Assembly: GCA_019828545.1 (NCBI GenBank)
Contig: JACVRA010000109.1
Span: 434,001 to 498,000 of the forward strand
Length of the DNA stretch: 64,000 bases
Source of the DNA: Paracamarosporium sp. OC-R06-R3
Lineage: Eukaryota > Ascomycota > Dothideomycetes > Pleosporales > Didymosphaeriaceae
Direction: 5' to 3'
The translations under genes were made by a program, and so were the position numbers. Under the pieces are notes generated by a model. It searched no databases and was not told where the DNA came from. It saw only the letters and a list, made by a program, of their open reading frames with translations. This document shows, in pieces, positions 1 through 10,174 of this stretch (position 1 is its first letter; every line of letters begins with the position of its first letter).

Positions 1-328
1 ATCAGTTCTCACTAGTGCTCATTTGGTGCACTTATGGCCATATCTCTGTGTAGCACCTTCGGGAAGGTGGCAGCTGCAAATGCTCAACCAGGACAGTATG
101 GAGCGGTCACGTAAACAAGTGAAAGGCAACTGCTTCCCCGCCTCGCTCCCTCGGCTCACTCAACCACACCAACCACGATCTCCAACCTTTTTCGAGTATA
201 TATATTATACAATTGAGGCCTAATATCACCAGAGGTTCGAGGCCCGCGGTACGTGGAGGATTGGGTAAGCTTCGGCGGGTTTAGAGGTAGGCGCCTGCAT
301 CCTTGAATATCGGAAAACCTTAGTGTTT

Positions 329-393
329 GCGTTCCACCCTGATGGCAAGGGGTGGTTAGCTTTTTGTCGGGGGTTCGAATCCGGCAGTGGACG
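329..393 (+). pseudogene. Degenerate tRNA-like element (RNA polymerase III B box)
   Basis: The segment ends with a perfect B-box/T-loop core (GGTTCGAATCC, 372-382) followed by a 3' acceptor-like half (GTGGACG). The latter pairs partly with CGTTCCAC at 330-337, with one bulge. An A-box-like TGGCAAGGGG with GGTTAG lies at 343-359. Only about 65 nt separate the putative ends, and there is no room for a normal anticodon arm, so this is not a functional tRNA by eye. A decayed tRNA or the head of a tRNA-derived SINE is the best guess. No poly-A tail or target-site duplication was seen. Confidence 0.35.
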
Positions 394-2280
394 TTTCTAG
401 GTGGTGTTGTTTCTTCGGCTGTAGGACAGGACAGGTCTTCGCACGTGCGGGAGGTTGTGATAGGAGTCCGGCTCGTCAAGCACACGTTCTAACGCAGGTC
501 TTTTTAACGCCGTTGCAGAGGGCAGCATACCGAGTCTATATGTTTCGATTAGCAGGTGCCTATCTCCCAGGGAGCTCGAGACGCGAGCAGCATGCTGAAG
601 TTGTGAACGCGTGCACGCCACGATCAGCATCGCTGAGTATGCTCCTTCCAATTTTATGCCTTGGACGCCGCTCTAGACCACCATAACAAACTGCAGCGCT
701 TAGGTCCTGGTTTCTAATGAGCCACGTTGTTTTCGCGCAGGGTGGCTTTTCGCGCAGGGTGGCACTCTATGCAAACGCTGGCTCGACGGTGAGTTTTGTG
801 CGGTCCATCAACCCTGAGATATGCTCTGCTCTGCTAAGGCTCTTATTCCGCTTTGATACCCTTATTCACGAGCATTCCCAGGTGTGCGTCGACACAGCAT
901 GATAGCCATCCAACGGCCAATCGCGAACAAAAGGTGATAACGACGATTGAAAGGAGGTACAGGATCAATGTCGGCGGGACGTGAAGCAAAGTTGTTCTCA
1001 GTAGATCTTCGTACGAGAGCGGGATATTGTGCATTCGGGGAGTAGGTGTAGCTCCAAGAAAGCCAATCCAAAGTCGCAGACATGACCAAAGCTCATCTTA
1101 ATCGACAGGTGCACGTCCTTGGTACGAAATCTCTCAAAGAAAGTGGGCTTCAATTTTTGCGCACGAAGGAGCCAGGTACGAACATACTTATTTTCGAGGC
1201 ACGGGTACCTCGGAGATATTGAGCGTTCTGGTGGGGTCGAAGAGCACACAGCGCAACTCTTGGTAAGTTCGTTGTCCTTTGTACTTGTATTGGGATGCCT
1301 TAATTGTCTAGGCGATGTGAGAGCGCTCCAACAGCTCTTGGTGGATTTGGTCCGTGTGCAGCAAGGCTATCGTGGGATAACAAAGCTATCAAGAGTGGGC
1401 CACGACCAGGGCCGAGACTTTCCTATTGGTGCAACAGATCACTGAAAACTCAGGATGCATTGACATGATCTGATCAAGGAAAGGCCTTGATCCTTGCTCC
1501 TGAGTTCCACTTCAAGATCTTGTACAGGGCGGCAAGATCGGTGGGACTATTGATTATTTCTATTGGTGGAGAAAATTCACGTGATGATAAGTCTCCCCAT
1601 GGTCCCATTCAAAATTGGCCGCCACAGCGGTACTCCTACGCTTATTGTATCATACTGCACCACACACGACCCGCGAGATTGGAATTCCCTTGAAATTTCC
1701 ACTCAGACTGACCGTACTTGGCCGTGTCTTCTGGCCACGATAGCAGGAGCATTACCGCTTTACCGAATGAGAAATGACCGTGAATAAGGCTGTCATGACT
1801 TCGAGAATCATTGCAGTATGGTGCTGCGCTTGGAAAACTGCACGGCAGCATGACGTCCGGAGGGCTGGATCGAACGCCGGGCCGCAGACTGAGTTTTGTG
1901 TCAATGTTTCAGGTTCAGCCACAGTCGTCCGTGGTTTGGCTAAGTGCATCTCGAACTCTCGGAGTTCTAGGCACATGCATCCAAGCGAGTTCCATGGACC
2001 TCGGGCGATAAAACGTGCAATCAAACGTTTCTTAAGCGAACACCTTGCGCGGGAGCTAGCAGTAGCTAGTCGCTCTGGCTCTTAAATTATCGGTCTATTT
2101 CGCAGCCATGGCAGGGATCTGTCCGTTTTGAACTGCACCTAGCGCGTATGTGAGGAAATGACATATGTGGAAAGGCGTTGGCCGAACCCCTGGTACCCGC
2201 AATCCCCAGTACCGAGATTGCTGGCTCGATGTGCACGGATTCGCCATCTCGGGCGATTCACCGTCAGCGTGGTACACAGG

Positions 2281-2288
2281 TATATAAG
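2281..2288 (+). promoter_or_regulatory. TATA box of the AA9 LPMO gene
   Basis: TATATAAG lies 183 bp upstream of the LPMO ATG, followed by a pyrimidine-rich leader typical of strongly expressed fungal genes. The start context GCAAAAATGA (2459-2468) is also favourable. Assignment is by sequence and position only. Confidence 0.5.
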
Positions 2289-2463
2289 GAACTCGCGGAA
2301 TCTGTTGTTAGAAGGACAAGCTTGAAGCTGACATTCTTTTTACCCCACGCTCTTTAGCACCTCGTCGCTCTTTTTGCTTTCAATTGTTCGTTTTAGGAAC
2401 TATCCATTCGCTTCGTCTGCTTCACTATTCTGAGCTTACACTCGTATCACTACACTAGCAAAA

Positions 2464-3541
2464 ATGAAGACCGCTACGTTCCTCGCTCTCGCCGCCGTCG
2501 GCAAGCTCGCTGCTGCCCATGCCACATTCCAGGAAATGTTGGTGAATGGAAAGTCACAGGGATCCACCGGCGTCCGTGGAACCTCCAACGAGAACAACCC
2601 CATCTACTCTACTGCAGAGGAGCTCGCCTCCGATATGATGATTTGCAAGGGTGGCAACAAGGCGACTGGCTCGGTCAGCGTCGCCAGCGGTGACAAGCTC
2701 ACCCTCCAATGGCACCACAACAACCCCTCCTCTGGCGCCGGTGATGTCGATGAGCCTATTGCTGCGGTATGCTCATAGAATTGAATGCAGTATATTCTTA
2801 TCTAACTTTGCTTAGTCTCACAACGGTCCCATCATTGTGTGGGTTGCAAAGGCCGACACCGAAGGCAAGGGCAATGCTTGGGTCAAGATTCAGGAGTCTG
2901 GCCTTAGCGGTGGCAAGTGGGCTGTTGAAACGTTCCGCAGCAACGCTGGCAAGATTGACGTGACCGTTCCTGATCTCACAGCGGGTGACTACCTGGTCCG
3001 CTCTGAGATCATCGCCCTCCACGAGGGTGACCGTGCCGGCAAGGCCCAGTTCTACAACGGTTGCGGTCAGATTACCGTCACCTCCTCTGGCACCAAGTCG
3101 ATCACCAACGGTGTCAACATCCAATCCGTCTACAAGACCGATGACGCTGGTGTTCTGTTCAACATCTACGGCGGTGCAACCACCTACCCCATCCCTGGCC
3201 CTGCCGTCAACGCAGGTTTCGGCACTGGTGCCTCTTCCCCAAGCAAGGCTGCTACGTCTGCTGCTTCCAAGCCCTCCACCTCTGCCGCTTCCAAGCCTAC
3301 CACTGCCGCCCCCAAGCCTACCACTTCCAAGGCCGCTACCTCCGCCGTCGCTAAGCCAACCACTCTCGCTACCGTCATCAAGACTACCTCTGCGGGTTAC
3401 GCTACTCCCACCAAGGGCAGCAGCTCTGGCACCGTCGCCAAGTGGGGACAGTGCGGAGGCAACGGGTACACTGGTGCTACCAGCTGCGTCTCCGGCGCCA
3501 CCTGCCAGGTGCAGAACCCCTACTACTCCCAATGCTTGTAA
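2464..3541 (+). CDS. AA9 lytic polysaccharide monooxygenase with C-terminal CBM1
   Basis: Two exons (2464-2766, 2816-3541) separated by a 49-bp phase-0 intron encode 342 residues. Residues 1-18 form a signal peptide ending in AAA, so mature residue 1 is His19. This is the N-terminal His of the copper histidine brace. The second brace His is His103 in SHNGP, immediately after the intron. The AA9 RSEIIALH segment and the Gln179/Tyr181 pair (AQFY) supply the expected second-sphere and axial residues. A Ser/Thr/Ala/Pro/Lys linker covers about residues 240-305. A complete CBM1 follows (about 311-342: WGQCGG, YTG, final YYSQCL) with four Cys and the aromatic face. The enzyme is extracellular and oxidatively cleaves cellulose or related glucans, with CBM1 targeting it to crystalline cellulose. 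Regioselectivity cannot be read from the sequence. The gene is convergent with the esterase downstream. Confidence 0.95.
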
Positions 3542-4119
3542 GCATCCTCAAGCCGAGTGTAGTTTAGAGTAGAAGCTTGCCGCTTCTATTGTTGTCCCTC
3601 TGCGAAGATGCGGAGACATCTTCCGAGCATTCTATATTCTAGTGTATATATTTAGTGTGTAGTCAACAATGACAAAAGAAATCCATTGATTCCAGCAGCC
3701 TTTTCGTTGCTGTTCCAAAGCTATTGTGCGATATTGCTCTTCCGTCACTTTTTCCCGCATGTGTAAAGTCATGGCCTCTTTCTTTGGATCATCGCCGCAT
3801 TCCTCTAGTTGCTGAGTCCTTTTCGAACAAGTATCAAATGAAGACAGGCTGCACTCCCTATTGTCCGTTACGTTGTGAGTTGGCTACGCTTAGGATTAGT
3901 ACGAAGAGAGCAGACTACGTAAAAGGCCTGGGGTTCCACGAGTCTTTCAATGATGTTGTAACATCTCCTCTTTCTAAATGCTTCCGTATGACAGGTCACA
4001 TATAGAACACGAAGTCTTCTCTTATTCAACAAACATGTTCGAACACTTGTGTGCATACTCACCACACGAGGCGAAAATATTCAGAACCCGCAGCTGAATA
4101 TTCTACATAACTTCGCCGA
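3542..4119. terminator. Convergent 3' region between LPMO and carboxylesterase
   Basis: This 578-bp stretch lies between two stop codons facing each other and must hold both 3' UTRs. AT-rich stretches near 3632-3660 (tatattctagtgtatatatt) suit LPMO cleavage/polyadenylation. No further gene is seen. Confidence 0.4.
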
Positions 4120-5805
4120 TTAAACATGCCTCCTCCTCGCCCACTTCGTAAGATATTCCCTCCCTGCCAACCTGTACGTATCTTCCTCCACATAACTGCC
4201 ATTATATCCTCTTCCTTGTGCTTGAATCACCAAGTTCAAACCTTTCGGTCCCTCGTTATACTTTGGCCATTCTGGCAGTCCTTGCCCATTCGGATTGCCT
4301 CCATTGATGAAATGGATCCACTGCGCACTCATTTGCTCACTCAGCCCTTTATACTCCTCCCACGGACCGACGAACTGCGGGTTACCAAATATGAACGCAA
4401 CTTCACTGAAATGTTGTACACCCTTATACGCAGGCGCAAGACCGCCGACGTAGTCGGTAAAGGTGGCGTTTGTGGCGTTTAGAAAAGGCCGCGTGTTGAA
4501 GCGATAGATGTAGGTAGGGGAGTACTTGGCGTAGTGGCGGGCGTCATCGAGACGAGTGGCATGGTAAAAGACATCACCGATAATCGCGGCTGCACGTTTG
4601 TATTGGTATCCTTGCTCTGCGAAGCGTTCAGCACCTGTATTGAGTGGGATGCCTTGGGCTGGGTCGTCAGGGTATAATTCCATTATCTTCTTGACGACAC
4701 CGGGAGGGAAGTCGTAGCCTGTGCTTCTTAAAAGATAGTCATAGATGTCTTGATCTGTATTGAAAATCTTCGTCGGAGCATTGTCCGTCCCTTCGTCGCT
4801 GTTGGAGCCGTAAAGGTGAGGGATGTGCGCGAAGCGGCCAGAATGGAGTAGCTCAGTAGGATAGTTTGGAACAATGTCTCCGTCGACTGTGGGGTAAAAG
4901 CCAGGTCCACCAACTTTTGAGGAGTCGAGGAAGGGGAGGATGGTCTCATAGGGTATAGTACGGAGGCATGAAAGCGTGTCAGGCCAGTCGGTACAGTTCG
5001 TCTGCTGTACAATCTTATCGTAGATAGGCTGATACCAGTCCGAACCATTGTACCAGGCTGTCGCAGCCGACCCAGACTCTTGAATGCTACGGTGGAAAAG
5101 GCCATCTGTTCGACCGCCATAGCTCAACACAAGCTGCCCAACTGCAAACGATCCCGCAGATTCGCCCCATATGGTAACGCTGTCTTTATTGCCGCCAAAA
5201 CTCTTGATGTTTTCAGATATCCAGGCGAGTGCTTTTCGCATATCTCTTAGCGATAGGTTCGTTTCTCCGCTTCCCTGCACCTCCCTCGAGTATAGCATAC
5301 CCCACCCTCCTTTCCTATAGTTGATGCTTGTTGCAACAATTGGTTTTCCAATCTCCACAGATCGCTGTACAAGCCACGTTAAGTTGTAGTTCGGAAGCCC
5401 GCTCGTACCGACTTGATACGAGCCACCATGGATCCATACGGCAACAGGTAAGCTCGTGTTCTCTAGAATCCCCGCTGGTCTAACGATATTGATACTAAGA
5501 CAATTCTCGCTCATTCCATATACCGCATCAGCGTCCGGTTGGAAGTCAGGACAAGCATTACTATATGTTTGAGCGAGGCGTGTTCCGTTCCAGGTCTCGT
5601 TGAGCGCTTGCGGCACTCTGAAGCGATTGTGGCCTCCAGTATCCTGTGCGTAAGGAATGCCTAGGAAGATATCTTGATGGAATTGAGGTAGATGTAAACC
5701 CTCATAAGAACCATTGAGAACGGTGACTGTTGGACTAGCAGCGGCGGTAATGGCCATCAGCCACGCTGCCCATATCCAAGATTTCCAAGCTCTTAGAGAA
5801 GCCAT
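4120..5805 (-). CDS. Secreted type-B carboxylesterase/lipase, alpha/beta hydrolase fold
   Basis: An uninterrupted frame of 561 residues is read from the ATG at 5805. That start puts a hydrophobic signal peptide (WIWAAWLMAITAAAS) at the N-terminus. An in-frame alternative start 13 codons upstream is not an obvious ATG. The type-B carboxylesterase elements are present: oxyanion HGG (about 126-128), a Cys pair near NACPD and SENCLS, nucleophile elbow WGESAGS with Ser about 216, acid Glu about 338 in GSNSDEG, and catalytic His about 465 in GVQHFSEV. Several N-x-S/T sites and the leader point to secretion. The exact substrate (feruloyl or other esters, lipid, xenobiotic) is unknown. Gene and LPMO are convergent neighbours, so a role in plant-polymer attack is possible but is only an inference from proximity. 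Confidence 0.93.
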   Translation of the reverse strand: MASLRAWKSWIWAAWLMAITAAASPTVTVLNGSYEGLHLPQFHQDIFLGIPYAQDTGGHNRFRVPQALNETWNGTRLAQTYSNACPDFQPDADAVYGMSENCLSINIVRPAGILENTSLPVAVWIHGGSYQVGTSGLPNYNLTWLVQRSVEIGKPIVATSINYRKGGWGMLYSREVQGSGETNLSLRDMRKALAWISENIKSFGGNKDSVTIWGESAGSFAVGQLVLSYGGRTDGLFHRSIQESGSAATAWYNGSDWYQPIYDKIVQQTNCTDWPDTLSCLRTIPYETILPFLDSSKVGGPGFYPTVDGDIVPNYPTELLHSGRFAHIPHLYGSNSDEGTDNAPTKIFNTDQDIYDYLLRSTGYDFPPGVVKKIMELYPDDPAQGIPLNTGAERFAEQGYQYKRAAAIIGDVFYHATRLDDARHYAKYSPTYIYRFNTRPFLNATNATFTDYVGGLAPAYKGVQHFSEVAFIFGNPQFVGPWEEYKGLSEQMSAQWIHFINGGNPNGQGLPEWPKYNEGPKGLNLVIQAQGRGYNGSYVEEDTYRLAGREYLTKWARRRHV

Positions 5806-6360
5806 TACAGCGAATCGCGTGTACGTTACTGCGGGACAAAGCAAGGTGAAGATGAACTGGGAAGTATCGCATACTTATGCGATTATTGATTACAAACAAA
5901 TCCGGCTCTCGATGTACCGCGCCGATTTCGAGGCCGGCGCGGTCGCTCGTACGTCGAGGTTTGTGCCTGCAGGCACTACGCAATATCCATCCCCGATCAG
6001 GAAGGTGATTGAAGGTGTCGACATACCCCCGCCCCTTGGCGAGATCGACTTCTAGATATCATTTGTGTTCGATCACATACGTCGCAAATTTTCTCATTGT
6101 GCAATTGAAATATTTCAGCTGGAAAATGTAGCGACGTGTAGTACTACACCAAAGATGTTATGCTGATTGTCACGGGAGAAAACCAGATGCGTCAACAACC
6201 TTGACTCCTTTGCAAATTTAGATTCGGTGCATGTGCAACGCCGTATGCATTTGAATGACGCCTTTCATTGTAATTTCACCGACTGAACATATGATTAACA
6301 CATACGATGTTAGCTAAGAATTAAGTTTCTCATTCTTTTCCCCAAACGTCATCGATATGC
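5806..6360. other. Intergenic region upstream of the esterase
   Basis: About 555 bp between the esterase start and the 3' end of the HET pseudogene. A short plus-strand frame (5714-6055) overlaps the esterase 5' end antisense and looks like a shadow. I see no separate gene. Confidence 0.45.
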
Positions 6361-7518
6361 TCATTCTCCTTGAGCGAGCTGCTTGTAGCTCACCCACAGC
6401 GAATTAACAAGAGCCTTGATTTTCTCATCATTTCTGAGATCAAGTGCATTCCGGAGCTTGTTCGCCAATCTATAGCGCTTAGAAGCCGCTGTACGCGGCC
6501 TCACAGCTCCATCTTCTAAAGTCCGTAGATGTCCTTCGGCCAACCACACCATTTCGAACACCTCCGCTGCTGTCTTCGAGTAGTCCGCACGAACGACACA
6601 TAGTGCTCCTGGATGCTGTTCAATAAGTGCTAACTTTGAGAAAACTCGATCTCGCGGATCCGAGCATCCACCAGTCCACCTACCACGGTATTCAAGAAAA
6701 CACCCCCGTTGATAACCGCTGTGCCCCTCCTGTTGTATCAACTGCCCTACAATGCTAAAGCACGGGTTTGCTTGCAGAAGAATCACCTTCAAAAACAGGT
6801 TCGCATACTCTTTACCCGGTTCTACCATTTTAAAGAATCGCAGTAGTGCTGCACCGCCCAAGGTCTCGTCACTGCTCCAGAAGAAGATGCTTCGAGAAAG
6901 GAGAACCTCTTGAACAATCCAAGACCGCTCCCAGTAACGATGCGAGAGGAAATCCATCATATATGCGACCGCATCCGAAGTCGAGTCTTTCCAGATGTCC
7001 ATTTCATCGGCCCGAGCATCAAAATCGTCGGGCCATTCTCTGCTTGATAGCCATTTCATAGCTCGTATACCACTCTGGGTCTCTGAACCCAGCCATACAA
7101 TCGTCTCTTCTGCTCTTGAAAATATGTCGCCCATGCGCTGGACTTGCATGCTTTTTTCGCCCTCGTCTTCCTAGTTAATACAAATGGCGTCGATCCAGAA
7201 AGGACGAGTTGTCTCATGTCGACGTGCTAACTGGCATAAAAAGTCGTAGAGATTCCGACCAACAAGGAAAACTTTCTGGTTGACTCGGATCTCGAAGCTC
7301 TCGGTTTGATCGCCCCACATATACGAGAGACAGCAGTAGGGCTCGCCAGGCCTGCCTTGCCGCAATCGCAATGCGAGAGAGCCGTTCGATTCTTCTTCCA
7401 ATGGTGAAATATCAAGTAGTCAAATAGCGTCGAAAGGAACTAGTGGCTCGTAGGTGAAGACCTGGGCGTTGTCCGTTGTGACCTCATCAGGCTGAGGTTG
7501 AGAACTTGTGGATGCCAT
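6361..7518 (-). pseudogene. HET-domain (heterokaryon incompatibility) gene broken by two nonsense codons
   Basis: Reading from ATG at 7518, the frame carries HET-domain landmarks in order: an N-terminal tyrosine/PLVPF segment, YCCLSYMWGD, FWIDAICIN, then MQVQRMGDIFSRA and TIVWLG, and further HET-like sequence to the stop at 6361-6363 (386 codons). The frame is interrupted twice: TGA at 7420-7422, where the family usually has Arg in an IRLL-type motif, and TAG at 7171-7173, directly after the WIDAICIN motif where the family has Gln. Each is one C-to-T change away from a sense codon (CGA, CAG). No frameshift was needed. The 9-nt GT...AG around the TAG is far too short to be an intron. HET proteins trigger non-self recognition and cell death between incompatible hyphae. 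The predicted product is also shorter at its C-terminus than many family members, so decay or truncation is likely. Confidence 0.85.
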
Positions 7519-8340
7519 GTTGACAAGTGGTACGCTAGATAATAGGAGAATCGACGGGATTTCGTACGCGTTCTTCTATTCATGCCGTGAAGTTGCTCAG
7601 CTCTTAGGAGGAAGAAATGCTACTGGGTGGGGTTTGTGTAGCCCCCAATGAACCTCCGCCACCACGACATTGTGTAGTTGACCGATCGGTAGTGGAAAGC
7701 AAGAATAGCTACGATCTCCAGTCCAACCATACTTACTCTTCACAAAAACCTCCAAACTAGATAGCGATACTTATTACACTGTGACCTCAAGCACCCTGAC
7801 AAGTGCACATTTCTTCTTTCCATAATGTGGTAGAGCTCTTTCTACAATGCGGTACTGGATCGCCCTCCTAGATACACTGTTACATGAATGAAACCAAAGC
7901 TACAAGCTGCGTAAACACGTAATAGTTCCCCTGTTTGAAAAGCCATGCAAGGCTATGCAGCGCTCCATTATACCTGAGTCATTTCTAAATCCCTCGATCC
8001 ACCCCTGAGCGCTGAACCAAGAATCAAATCGCTACTTTTCAGCTCACTCGATGACAAAATGCACGAGTGCATTTCGGACTAGTTCAAAGCCGAGCTATGC
8101 ATTCGCAAGAACTCTATCCACATTGATCTGCTCCACACACCACACAAGCGCCAGCAAGAGCCCCATACATGCAATTTCGGCAGCAGATAATCGCGCACAA
8201 GGCACACACTCGCTGCTCCCCCAAAAAAAAAAAAAAAAACAAAAAAAAAAAAACAAAAGAGGACACGAGACAAGAAAAAGCAATAGGTATCTCTAAACAA
8301 AGAAACAGCAAAAACCACGTATCTTCACTAAATTACCCAA
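7519..8340. other. Intergenic region with a poly-A/poly-T tract
   Basis: No credible gene in 822 bp. The last 120 bp lie just 3' of the minus-strand gene ending at 8341 and presumably hold its 3' UTR. They include the homopolymer tract described separately. Confidence 0.4.
8223..8258. repeat. Poly(A) homopolymer tract (poly(T) on the minus strand)
   Basis: An A17 run, a single C, an A13 run, then CAAAA. It sits about 85-120 bp beyond the stop codon of the minus-strand gene at 8341. It could be a slippage-prone homopolymer or the scar of a retroposed poly-A tail. No flanking duplication was recognised. Confidence 0.7.
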
Positions 8341-9678
8341 TCAATCGAATATCTTCGAAAAGAACTTCTTCCGTTTCTATAAAAGCGTCAGCAACGGGAA
8401 ATACACACACGACACCTCGTTTCTCTTCTTAGGTGCATACATACCACGTTTATAGACGCAGGCCTTTCAGCCGGCGCAGGTGGCTCTAGCATGACGCCCG
8501 CGGGTAGACTCCCGGGCATCTCGATGGCGGTGGGTTCCGGCACGGGGGCGTAATGCGCGTAGACCTGCGGTGGCTGCGGCGAGAGAGGCGGCGAGGTAAA
8601 ATTCGATTGTTGCGATAAGGGTGTCATTGGGCTTGGGGGAGAAAGCATTCCAGGTGGAGATGGCGAGGCGAGGCCTGGCTGCTGAGGAGCGCCGTAAGGT
8701 ACGTTGTTCGGGGGAAGGGCTGGCTGTTGAGTAGGTACACCCTGTGCTTGCGCGATTTCGGCCTGCCACTGTGCAAACACCTCGTTCATTTGCGCCATCC
8801 ATTCTGGTGGGGCGCCCGTGAAGTTGTACTGGACGGTGCGGTTGCGGAACGCGACGAAGTAGTGGTCTTTGTTGTATGGCGAGATAGCCAGATACTGTCC
8901 GACCTGATCAGCCACACGTCTAATACAATGCAGTACAAGCTCTTCGTGTATACTCACAGCGACGCTCCGGGGCTCCGCTTCGGTCAATATCTTGTCCAGC
9001 CCTTTGTACCCTCCGTAGAACTTCCAACAGTAGTAGCCGTCCGGCCAGAGCACAAACCAGGCATTGTCCATGCCTAGTGCGACGCAGCACGGCGTGTCGT
9101 ACGCTTTTTGCACTTTGTCGCTCAGCTCAAATGGGATCGCAGCCCATACGGAGCCTTTGCCTGGCGCACTCGCAAAGTAGCTGTAGCCCTGACCGAACGT
9201 CACGTAACACGAGCGCGGCGCGTTGGGTATCGTCTTCGTCCATCGCGAGAGGTCCGGGTAGTTGACATCGAAGAAGTTTTGTGAGTACACTGTCGTCTGC
9301 GTGTCAGCGCAGTGTTTCGTTTTGTTTTGTTGCGACAGGTAGGGTTGAAGGCTGGGCGGGCGGGGAACAAGATGGAAACCAGCGAAACTCACAAATCTTG
9401 TCCTCACCCTGCAACACCTTACATCCGACGTACCAGATAGGCTCGGGAGAATGAATCTGCGGCGCCAGCGCAAGGCAAAATGGTTGCGCAATCCTCCATG
9501 GCGGGCTCATGGAAGAGTTGAACAGCTGCCGCAGCGTGGGCGGGATGTTGTGACTGCATGTATCAGCTCACCGCACACTTCTGTTCCGGCGGCGCAAAAG
9601 CACTCACAACTTCCATGTCTTTGGACAGTCAAAGAAGAAGCTGTTGTTGGGTCCAAAGATGAATGTTATCTCGGGCAT
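8341..9678 (-). CDS. Uncharacterised conserved-type fungal protein, 352 aa, five exons
   Basis: The model joins 9678-9608, 9553-9393, 9289-8958, 8903-8445 and 8376-8341. The four introns are 54, 103, 54 and 68 bp, and every junction keeps frame. The start ATG opens with MPEITFIFGPNN. The globular part (about 1-235) is rich in Trp/Tyr/Phe, for example the WYVGCKVL, GYSYFASAPG and MDNAWFVLWPDGYYCWKF segments, with repeated short beta-type stretches ending near PPEWMAQMNEVFAQWQ. A Pro/Gln/Ser-rich disordered region (about 245-335) follows. The last exon adds a short basic tail (KRKKFFSKIFD) that could be a nuclear or membrane-contact motif. There is no signal peptide or membrane span. I do not recognise the family and assign no function. 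Confidence 0.75.
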
Positions 9679-10174
9679 GGCAGCATCTTGCGACTCTGTC
9701 GTTGCTAATTGATCAAAACTGGGCCGGAGAAGCGGTGGGAAGGAAGCAGAGGTCAGCACCCAGCCCAGGCTTCCGGTGAGGGATCGGCACCAAAGACACG
9801 CGCGACTTGAGCCCGACGGATACGAGACAGCGGATCTCAGGCGCTCCAGCGGTGTTTGCCAATCCGTTGCCGAATGATGCGCGCTGTGGCGTTGCGGCGC
9901 AGCCGTGGGGACGAATCGGGGGCCGAACGCTACGAACAGGGCTTGGGGAATGCGAAGACGAACCTACCCACGAGGTACCTTTGTCACCACTTATCACTTG
10001 TCTGGGACCGACACATTAGGAACTATTCTCTAATATCCTTGAGTGAGGTAGCCTATCCAGAGCCGAGTGCACCCCTATCATCCTACGACTGCGCAACCAT
10101 GGGTATACTCAAAACACTATTTCGCCATCAGCATATCTCATAAGTCATTTCCCACGCAATCCCGACCGCGTGTC
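9679..10174. other. Intergenic region, no gene seen
   Basis: 496 bp between the start of the 8341-9678 gene and the stop of the septin-like gene, both on the minus strand. It should carry the promoter of the former and the 3' UTR of the latter. Only short frames without family resemblance occur. Confidence 0.4.

Larger units (their letters stand above)
1..2463. other. Gene-poor left end
   Basis: I see only short overlapping reading frames (108 codons or fewer) on both strands, with no family resemblance and no convincing splice structure. The only structured signals are the tRNA-like element at 329-393 and the LPMO promoter near 2281. The left part may hold upstream regulatory sequence or decayed repeats that cannot be recognised by eye. 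Confidence 0.5.

Noticed and set aside
998..1249. 83-codon minus frame in the left end with a fairly protein-like composition
   Set aside because: Short and isolated, with overlapping competing frames on the other strand and no recognisable family.
2798..3532. 244-codon minus frame opposite the LPMO
   Set aside because: Antisense shadow of GC-rich codons. The LPMO on the plus strand has clear family motifs.
7165..7175. A 9-nt GT...AG that would remove the in-frame TAG of the HET gene
   Set aside because: Far below any fungal intron size; a nonsense change is the simpler explanation.
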